Assembly (NCBI GenBank): GCA_022747635.1
Contig: JAKTNV010000078.1
Coordinates: forward strand, 992,001 to 1,056,000
Direction of reading: 5' to 3'
DNA length: 64,000 nucleotides
From: Hetaerina americana
Lineage: Eukaryota; Arthropoda; Insecta; Odonata; Calopterygidae
In this document: positions 57,401 to 64,000 of the stretch, piece by piece
Layout: every line of letters begins with the position of its first letter
Position numbering within the stretch: position 1 is the stretch's first letter
Notes under the pieces: model-generated
Databases searched by the model: none
Seen by the model: only the letters and a program-made list of their open reading frames with translations
Told to the model about the DNA's origin: nothing
Translations under genes and position numbers: made by a program

Positions 57401-59060
57401 CTATAGCAAGTCATTTATTGATGACATCTTTCGTATCTGAGGGAAATACACTGTTTATATACGGCATGACATGAATCGTGAATTATTTCTAACCAGTCGA
57501 AAAATTGCGTGCGTTGTGGGCAAATATGAGCCATTGTAAATTAGAATTTTATGTTTTTCTTAATTCACCTTCAAGAAATAATCTAGAGGATGACTTGGTT
57601 TAGCATATTAAATTTCAACATTGGTGAAATTTATGCTTTAGTATTTGAATATTTCTCACCATCAAAAACAGACGAATGTGTTCCGATATCCTAAAAAGGT
57701 AGTCTTTGGTTATTATCTCTGCTAACTTCGGACGTTCTGTGTTGAACCAATTTTTCTAGACAAGGACTTAGATAAAAAACATCTAATCGCACTTAGTATC
57801 GCATGTTAAACATTTAACGTAAAGAAATAATCTCAAAAGAAATATATATTTGACTCTGTCATGATATTTAATTAAAGGATTATTAAATTAAAGGAAGATG
57901 TAATTTTCAACGCATATTGATGTGGTGTAAAAAGGGAAAGAGAAGTAAATTATTGAAAAAATATAGGCAACTTCGAATTCAATGTTGACTAATAATACCT
58001 TTTCTCTCCAAAAAGGATAAAGAGATGTAGATGAAAATAATTATGTGATACTAATCACTAATGAGGAAAACGTAAAATAATACGTTAGCAAATAATTAAA
58101 TTAAAAATTTTTTTAAAAAACATATCTCCTATAAAATCATTTTCAACGAGGTTTTTCCTCAGCATTGTTTTTTAAAAATATCTATAACCATATTTTTGTC
58201 ACAAAAATAAAAAGAATCCCTCATTTACTCTTTTTTTCCGTTTCAAGAGTTTGGCTTCTATAAATCTTATTTCCATTCCAATTGTTCAGGGATGATATGC
58301 AAATGAATCTTCAGTTACGTTTTGCAGAAAGCTTTCTAGAAAAGAAAATCTCAAATCCCGCTAGTCATTGTCCTACTTTCCCACTTTATACTCTCTTCAC
58401 GAACTCATTTCTTTCCCATACCCTCCTCCTTAATCCACTACTCTTTTCTTGTCATCCCCTCTTTCCTCACCGTAATTCCCTCTTACGACCAATACTTTCT
58501 CTCTATAATCCCCCGCTCTGATTATTTAGCTTCTTCGTCCCTCTTCCTCCACCGTGGTTCTCGTTCTTTACCACTCTTTCCAGCTACTTTCCACTTCCCC
58601 TTTGCTTCTTCTTTATTCCGAGCGCCTACCAAACCCGCTCTAACTCCCGATAAGCCGCAGTCTCTCAGCTCCTGTTGTTCTCCACGTGTCTGTTTCGAGT
58701 CTCTCGCACCAGTCCTCCTGCAATCCTTTCGCAATACGACAAGGACAAACAAAAATATTCTGCTCCAGGGAACATGTGTCCATCGCAGAATCGGAATATC
58801 TTCGAGCATGAAATGCATTTTATCTTACACGCACCATCGCGAGTATCTTTTCAAAATGTCTCATTCGAAGAGATAGATTTTTAGGTTTCTTTATTTTAAG
58901 ACACAGTGCTTTTACTCATTGGGACCCACAAGTCCCGATTCCGAAGACGGAATAAGTATATGCATTTCTAGTCACTGAAATTATATTATCTTTTAATATT
59001 TTTCTATATAAAACTTAGTAATTTTCAGAATTATTCGCGTCATTTAGAAGATCTGTTTCA
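54451..59060. other. Unannotated AT-rich DNA
   Basis: Mostly AT-rich with a pyrimidine-rich patch at about 58370-58740. No gene, RNA or transposon signature was recognised. The frames at 56068-56755 and 58282-58818 have no domain support. Confidence 0.45.
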
Positions 59061-59935
59061 TAAGTAGTAGGACTGAGTCGATCAAAATAAATTTAACGCC
59101 AAAATTTATACATTCCTTCAAAATTCTTCAAAGTAGTACCCTTTTGCGTCAACACACCGTTGCCAGCCTCGTACGCCTTCTAGAACGCGGCGCCCGGAAC
59201 GCTAAAAGCCCCCTCGTCACGGCATGTTGAAACGCTTCCACCGAACCTTGATTACGTCCTTTCAGCACAAATATGAGGTTGGGAAATAAAAAAAAGTCTG
59301 GTGGGGCAACGTCATGTCTATAGGGCATCTGAGGCAGGGTCGAGAAACTCTTGGTAGATCCGCGTGCGAGTTTCATTTTGCTCCTCCGAGACTACCCGCG
59401 GTACCAACTTTGCACACACCTTTCTCATGTCCATGTTTTTGGTCACAAGTTCATACGCCTCACTAATATGGATTCCAAGTTCATCAGAAACCATGCGAAA
59501 CAGTTAATCTGCAATCCTTGTTCAACGAAGCCTTCATTGTTGCAAGAGTTTCATCTCTTTTTAGGTCGAAGGGCATCCTGAGCGTTCAGAGTTTTCAAAG
59601 TCTTCTCTACCCTCCTGAAACAACTTTTGCCACTAAAAAAACCTATCTATCCATGGCGTTAACACCATGGGCTGCTTTGAGTATATCATGAGCCTCATTC
59701 CTGGTTTTTCTGAGTTTCACGCAAAATTGGACGGCGTCGCGCTGTTCCAATAACCCATTCATGACGGAGCGTAGCGAGGTCACATTATAGAGGTTCAGCA
59801 AATGAACCACCCCCACTCCACAAAGGTTGGGAGCTAACTGCCACCGACCTACCCTCCCTCGAACCAGGCCAGAGAAACCACCGCCCGTCCGTTCGCCTAT
59901 CCGGAAAAAATAAGTCATGCTACTTTTGGGAAAGA
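59061..59935 (-). mobile_element. Decayed mariner element
   Basis: A minus-strand mariner whose coding remnants span 59118-59762. Terminal repeats are eroded: an AGTAGGACTGA-like string near 59067 and a loosely matching AAAGTAGCATGACT (minus strand) near 59909-59922 may be their remains. Boundaries are estimates and no TA duplication is certain. Confidence 0.6.
59118..59762 (-). pseudogene. Mariner transposase pseudogene
   Basis: From the ATG at 59762 the product starts MNGLLEQRDAVQFCVKLRK and shows the N-terminal helix-turn-helix region (ARNEAHDILKAAHG type). After a stop at 59643, other frames carry DMRKVCAKLVPR (near 59434), then DVAPPDFFLFPNL (near 59310), which is the motif with the third catalytic Asp. 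The C-terminal GYYFEEF ends with a stop at 59118. The part holding the first catalytic Asp is missing or unrecognisable. Several frameshifts make it inactive. It is older than the two mariners at 27.6-29.2 kb and belongs to yet another lineage. Confidence 0.8.
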
Positions 59936-60740
59936 CATAGTATGTTAAAGGTACGTGGAGAATAATACTGAGTAATAAAAATAAGGAGATCCGTAAAACC
60001 TGTGTTGACATTAGTTTACTGTTAACGTTATCCTCCAATTAGGCCGTGAATTTTTGTTTCCATCTCCTCAAGATATTTTCATCTGAGGCATTCCGGCTTT
60101 GTCGATTTGTGATGAAGTCGATCAAGAGCACCTGAACACACAGGATAATTGTTGGACCGCTATTCTGTCCCTTAATCCTGAAAAATGGCATAATTTGATG
60201 CCTCATGTAAACCAACAGTGCTAGATAATAGGAGAAATGTTTTTCAAATAACGCCCATTGTGTACATTTCTAAATTTATTTTATAAAATGTTAGGCGATT
60301 AGTAATTACACAATCATAAACTCTCTAGTGCTACATAAAATATTGGATATTTGTGACTGAATTATTTTTCCTGGGACTATCTATGCATCAATTGAGTTTT
60401 GAATGTGTTAAAATTATTATAGAAAAGGGTACATCTATCTATCTATATTTTTATAATCTCTCTAAAGTTTTAGAGAATGGATTTTATCTATCGCCAGAAA
60501 AATTTGTGTTTGAGGAATCCTGCAACCGTCAAGATAAATGTGCATATTTACTATCTAGCTGATCTGATATTTACGTTTTATAAATCACTTCTGGTTGCAT
60601 AAAGAAGTATGTTGCAATATTTTTGTTACTTTATAAACTAGGAAATTTCTCCAAAAAGTACTCGTGACTGCGTTTTATGGCGCCTTGTTTACGATGTTTT
60701 CAAAGGAGGTAATGTAGTTATAAAGTTCCTCAGATATTTT
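59936..60740. other. Unannotated AT-rich DNA
   Basis: No supported feature. Confidence 0.45.
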
Positions 60741-60747
60741 ATTTTCC

Positions 60748-60790
60748 TCAACCGGTTTTGATACAAGGTGTCATCATCAGCCATTATAAC
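60748..60790 (-). ncRNA. Hammerhead-ribozyme-like motif at the PLE end
   Basis: The minus strand reads GGCTGATGATGACACC (from about 60782), then a TTGTATCA stem return, CAAAACC, GGTT and GAGG. The CTGATGA box is perfect, and stem II (TGACAC with GTATCA) pairs with one mismatch. The GAAA box is AAAA and the cleavage triplet would be GTT. Hammerheads of this kind are known in Penelope-like elements. The mutated second box makes activity doubtful. Confidence 0.5.
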
Positions 60791-61164
60791 AGGAGTTTTC
60801 ATGCATGATATAGGCGTAGAGTCTTGGCGAAGTGTGGGAAGGGGTTTAGGGTGGGAGGAGAAGTTTGGAGGTTTAAGTGACGTTGAGGCAGCAGCGTCAT
60901 GGGGCAGGGTGGGGGTAGGTGAAAGGTTGGTTATTCCAAAGTGGCGGTGGGGGTGGCCGGGTAGAGTGACGGATGATGGGGATGGCTAACGAAAGGATGC
61001 GCGATGATTAGGGAGACGTTGGGGATACGTAGATGGTGGGTAAATCAGTGAGGAGACGGTCTTTTCTGGAGAGTAGGGAAAACACATTAAGGGTTTGGGA
61101 ATTCTCTCTCTTAAGAATTAAATCTCTTGTTCACAGCTAATAAAGACTGAAAAGTTGAAGTATT

Positions 61165-61722
61165 TCAACTTTTTTCCAATGCATCGAGTCTAGGGTTGTT
61201 ACTCTCCTTGTGTACGATTTTTGGTTCAAGGTCACTTTCATGATCGCAATCCAGGAGATGTTTGGTCAAATTTGAAGAGTTATTATGATTTATGAAATTT
61301 CGTTGAAATCACCGCACTCAAGTTGTTACACTTTCCTGTGCTTCATTTTACAAATTTTTTCTTTTGTGTTACATAACGTTCGCTTATCTTCGGTGCATAT
61401 CTCCATTATATCCTATGCGTACCCGTCTTTCGTGGTGATTTGTTTAATGGCGTCCGTCTCCTTTTCCCTGCTGGTGTTCGACATCGGTATTATCACCAGG
61501 CTATGTAGCATGGAGTGGAGAGCAGATATTTTCTGGGAGAATTGGTGTCTTGAAATTAGAGGAATTATGCTGTCAGTTTTATTCTTTTTCCTATAAATTG
61601 AAAAATCAAATTTATTGCCTACATTTTTCATGCCCAAATCTATATAGTTTAAGCTACCTTCAGCACCCATGACACAATTGAATTCAATACGCCGATCTGC
61701 TGCGTTAAGAGAAGACAGTACA
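61165..61722 (-). pseudogene. Penelope-like reverse transcriptase / GIY-YIG remnant
   Basis: The first frame (about 61722-61413) gives LNAADRRIEFNCV, then FDFSIYRKKNKTDSIIP and SQKISALHSMLHSLVIIPMS. This matches the post-catalytic reverse transcriptase region of Penelope-like elements (the F-S-I-Y-R-K and H-S-M-x-x x-L blocks). Further on, in another frame, NLTKHLLDCDHESD (about 61272-61231) and PRLDALEKS (to 61165) fit the C-terminal GIY-YIG endonuclease region with its spaced His, Arg and Glu residues. At least one frameshift separates the two. The active-site half of the reverse transcriptase is not in this piece. Confidence 0.8.
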
Positions 61723-61739
61723 TTTTTTTTTTTTTTTTT
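61723..61739 (-). other. Poly(A) tail of the RTE insertion
   Basis: Seventeen T on the plus strand, equal to A17 at the 3' end of the minus-strand retrotransposon. It marks the junction with Penelope sequence. A plain poly(A) end differs from the short tandem-repeat tails common in RTE elements. Confidence 0.85.
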
Positions 61740-64000
61740 AAGGTTATCTACCGGTTAAGGTAGGTTTTTCGATGGACACAACTACCAAACAAATATTTTG
61801 TGACTACTAACAAAACACAACCCTAAATTCTACTCTACACCAGGTCCCTCTTCATCTCTGAGTACTTTCTTCCTCCCTTCATCCCGTCAAACATCCCTAT
61901 CCTGTTCCTTCCCTTTCCTCTTTTGCCCAACATTCTACCCTCTATCACAGTCTTCAACATCCCACTGCCGGTCAACACCCCCTTCATCCACTTTTCCTGC
62001 CTCCATAGGATTGCTCCCAACAAGCCCCTCTCTTCGCCCACCATACCAAGTACTTCCTCATTTGTTTTCTTCTCTGTCCATTTCACCTTCTCCATTCTTC
62101 TCCACACCCACATTTCAAAAGCCTCCAGTCTACGTCTATCCTCCTGCTTCAATGACCACGTTTCCGCGCCGTACATAGCTACGCTCCATATCAAAGTTTT
62201 TACGAGTCTTTTCTTAACATCCTTACTCAAAGTCCCCGTCATCAACTCCCTCCTCCTCGTGAAAGCCTCTTTGCCTAGCGCAATTCTTCTCCTTACGTCC
62301 CTACTACTTTGACCGTGTTGGTCCAAAACACTACCGAGATACGTAAACTGTTCTACCTGCTCTAGTTTTTGCCCTCCTATTTTAATGTTAAGCTTGGCCT
62401 TTTTCTTTCTAGAAAATCGCATAACCTTTGTTTTATTAATATTGATTCTCATCCCATACCTGTCGCACTGAATTTCCAATTCACTCAGCAATGCTTGCAG
62501 CCCCTTGGCTGACTGACAAACTAAAGCTTGGTCATCAGCAAACCTAACTGATTTTACAAATTCCCCGCCCACTTTCATTCCTACCTCTAGTTCTTCCCAT
62601 GCCTCTTTGACCATTTCCTCTGCATACAGGTTGAACAGCAACGGTGATAATGGGCAACCCTGCCTTACACCCCTTCCTAACACTGCCCATCCTGACTCCC
62701 CGTTTCCCACCCGCACCTGAGCAGTCTGAGACATGTACAGGTTGCGGATTAGCCTCCTTTCCCTCCAATCTATTCCTATTTTCTGCAATATACTCATTAG
62801 TTTTTCCCAATTCACTCTATCAAACGCTTTTTCGAAATCTACGAAACAGGCAAATACCTCCTGGTTGTGTTCTATATTCCTCTCGATTAATAACCTCATT
62901 ACTGCAATGGCATCACGCGTACCTCTCCCCTTCCTAAACCCAAACTGATCATCCCCTAAGTAATCATTTGCCCTACTCTCTATCCTTTTGTTTATGATCC
63001 TGAGAACAACTTTAGCTGCGTGGGATATCAAACTAATTGTCCTATAGTCCTCACATGACGTGGCCTTTACCTTTTTCGGAATCAGAACTAAAACTGCTCT
63101 CACAAAGTCTTCCGGCCAGATTCCCTCCTCATAAATGCTACGGATCAGCCCATATAGCCTCTTCCTCCCACATTTTCCTAAGCATTTTAAAAGTTCCACG
63201 GGAATGTTATCTACCCCCACGGCCTTATTTAGTTTCATCTCCCTTAATGCCCTTTTTATCTCATTGTCTAGTATGCCTGGACCTAAGCTGTCTTCCTCTA
63301 CGTCATTTTCTTTTTCAATGTCTAACTGTGTTGGTCTGAGTTCTTTACTATACAGTTCTTCTATATACTCCTTCCATCTCTCTTGGATCTTTCCTGCGTC
63401 AACTATTACCTTACCCGCCTTATCTCTAACTATTAGCATAGCTCTTCCTTTCTTACTTCCCGATAACGATTTAACTTTGCTGTACAGCGCACCGATTTCG
63501 CCCTTCCTCTGGAGACTTTCCATATCCTCGCACTGCGTCTTCCACCATGCGTCTTTTGCCTTATTTGTTGCCCGCCTCAATTTATTGTTCAATTCTTTGT
63601 ACTTCATTTTGCCTAATTCTGTATTTATATTCTTCCATTTTCGCCGCTCATCCATCTTTGTAATCATCTCATCCGTGATCCATGGTTTCCTAGTCCTTTT
63701 AGCGTTAACGGTTCCAATAGTGTCTTTTGCGGCTTTCGACAACCCTTTCTTGATACTTTCCCATTCTTCTTCGATAGTAATAAGCCCTTTACCATCCTCC
63801 ATTATTTTCTCTACCGCCTGTTTGTATTCCTTCCTTTTCAACCCATTTAATGCTTCTACATTCCATTTTCTAACTCGCCGCCCCTGCCTTATCTTTTTGA
63901 AACGTACGCTACATTTCATAACAACTAAATTGTGGTCTGAGTCCGCATCCGCTCCCGGAAAGCTGTGGGAATTTATCACACTATTCCTAAACCTGTGTCT
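61740..64000 (-). mobile_element. RTE/BovB-type non-LTR retrotransposon, running off the window
   Basis: The minus-strand copy has about 95 bp of 3' untranslated region (61740-61834) and a long open frame from 61835 to the window edge. The frame is uninterrupted, so this is the youngest-looking retrotransposon in the window. The endonuclease part lies beyond position 64000, so completeness cannot be judged. Confidence 0.93.
61835..64000 (-). CDS. RTE reverse transcriptase with end of endonuclease domain (partial at 5' end)
   Basis: The frame is open from the window edge to a stop at 61835 (721 residues; the true start is outside). It begins with the end of the endonuclease domain (SDHNLVVMKC, residues 21-30). 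A basic linker follows, then the reverse transcriptase: GVDNIP (262-267), DYRTISLISH (318-327), QFGFRKGRGTRD (352-363), CFVDFEKAFD with the motif A Asp at 388, RQGCPLSP (446-453) and FADD with the Asp pair at 489-490. The tail has MYGAETWSLKQEDRRRLEAF and WRRMEKVKW, typical of the RTE/BovB clade. FADD in place of the commoner YADD is a conservative change. It would copy element RNA at a nicked target site in the nucleus. The catalytic residues visible are intact, so this part could be functional. Confidence 0.92.
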   Translation of the reverse strand, partial: RHRFRNSVINSHSFPGADADSDHNLVVMKCSVRFKKIRQGRRVRKWNVEALNGLKRKEYKQAVEKIMEDGKGLITIEEEWESIKKGLSKAAKDTIGTVNAKRTRKPWITDEMITKMDERRKWKNINTELGKMKYKELNNKLRRATNKAKDAWWKTQCEDMESLQRKGEIGALYSKVKSLSGSKKGRAMLIVRDKAGKVIVDAGKIQERWKEYIEELYSKELRPTQLDIEKENDVEEDSLGPGILDNEIKRALREMKLNKAVGVDNIPVELLKCLGKCGRKRLYGLIRSIYEEGIWPEDFVRAVLVLIPKKVKATSCEDYRTISLISHAAKVVLRIINKRIESRANDYLGDDQFGFRKGRGTRDAIAVMRLLIERNIEHNQEVFACFVDFEKAFDRVNWEKLMSILQKIGIDWRERRLIRNLYMSQTAQVRVGNGESGWAVLGRGVRQGCPLSPLLFNLYAEEMVKEAWEELEVGMKVGGEFVKSVRFADDQALVCQSAKGLQALLSELEIQCDRYGMRININKTKVMRFSRKKKAKLNIKIGGQKLEQVEQFTYLGSVLDQHGQSSRDVRRRIALGKEAFTRRRELMTGTLSKDVKKRLVKTLIWSVAMYGAETWSLKQEDRRRLEAFEMWVWRRMEKVKWTEKKTNEEVLGMVGEERGLLGAILWRQEKWMKGVLTGSGMLKTVIEGRMLGKRGKGRNRIGMFDGMKGGRKYSEMKRDLV

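Larger units (their letters stand above)
60741..61722 (-). mobile_element. Penelope-like element, 3' part, interrupted by an RTE insertion
   Basis: Minus-strand order: end of the reverse transcriptase, GIY-YIG remnant, a pyrimidine-rich 3' region (60800-61080) and a hammerhead-like tail (60748-60790). Open PLE coding sequence runs up to 61722 and is cut off there by the poly(A) end of the RTE copy. Either the RTE inserted into this PLE, so that the upstream PLE half lies beyond the window, or the PLE was already truncated at that point. Confidence 0.8.

Noticed and set aside
1..64000. CRISPR arrays, bacterial operons, ribosome-binding sites, integrative elements
   Set aside because: No regularly spaced repeats and no prokaryotic gene organisation. 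The repeats and transposons are eukaryotic.

Overview
This window is eukaryotic, repeat-rich, gene-poor nuclear DNA. The transposable elements point to an arthropod, most likely an insect: RTE/BovB-type non-LTR retrotransposons, mariner-family DNA transposons, a Penelope-like element (PLE) with hammerhead-like tails, and tRNA-derived SINEs. Species cannot be told from the sequence. I found no host protein-coding gene, rRNA, functional tRNA or CRISPR array that I can support. Most long open frames lie in pyrimidine-rich or simple-repeat DNA and look like chance frames.

Layout. 1-9 kb: a tRNA-type SINE, a second retroposon with a probable target-site duplication, then a run of pyrimidine-rich, partly CpG-rich islands with GT/GA repeats (about 3.05-7.65 kb). 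9-19 kb: AT-rich DNA with a 173-bp palindromic MITE-like element, a short perfect hairpin, a GC-richer island near 11.1-11.8 kb, AT microsatellites and another CpG/pyrimidine island at 16-17.2 kb. 18.9-22.4 kb: a 148-bp near-palindrome of two PLE-type hammerhead tails, two SINEs and a decayed RTE endonuclease fragment. 27.6-29.3 kb: two internally deleted mariners with nearly perfect inverted repeats and TA duplications. 29.8-31.1 kb: a pyrimidine/CpG island. 32-37 kb: simple repeats, a second PLE palindrome, a third PLE tail and an old RTE fragment. 41.4-42.1 kb: another old RTE fragment. 44.2-45.3 kb: a CpG-rich island with a TATA-like site. 48.9-50.2 kb: an RTE endonuclease copy with disabling changes. 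53.6-54.4 kb: an unclassified retroposon-like repeat. 59-64 kb: a decayed mariner, a PLE carrying RT/GIY-YIG remnants and a hammerhead-like tail, and a largely intact RTE reverse transcriptase whose poly(A) end abuts PLE coding sequence and which runs off the window end.

The coding capacity seen is transposon machinery: endonuclease plus reverse transcriptase (RTE), reverse transcriptase plus GIY-YIG endonuclease (PLE), and HTH transposase remnants (mariner). All five RTE-derived pieces lie on the minus strand, which would fit, but does not prove, an intronic setting in a plus-strand host gene. The most interesting material is the set of PLE hammerhead-like tails, especially the inverted pair, and the twin internally deleted mariners.
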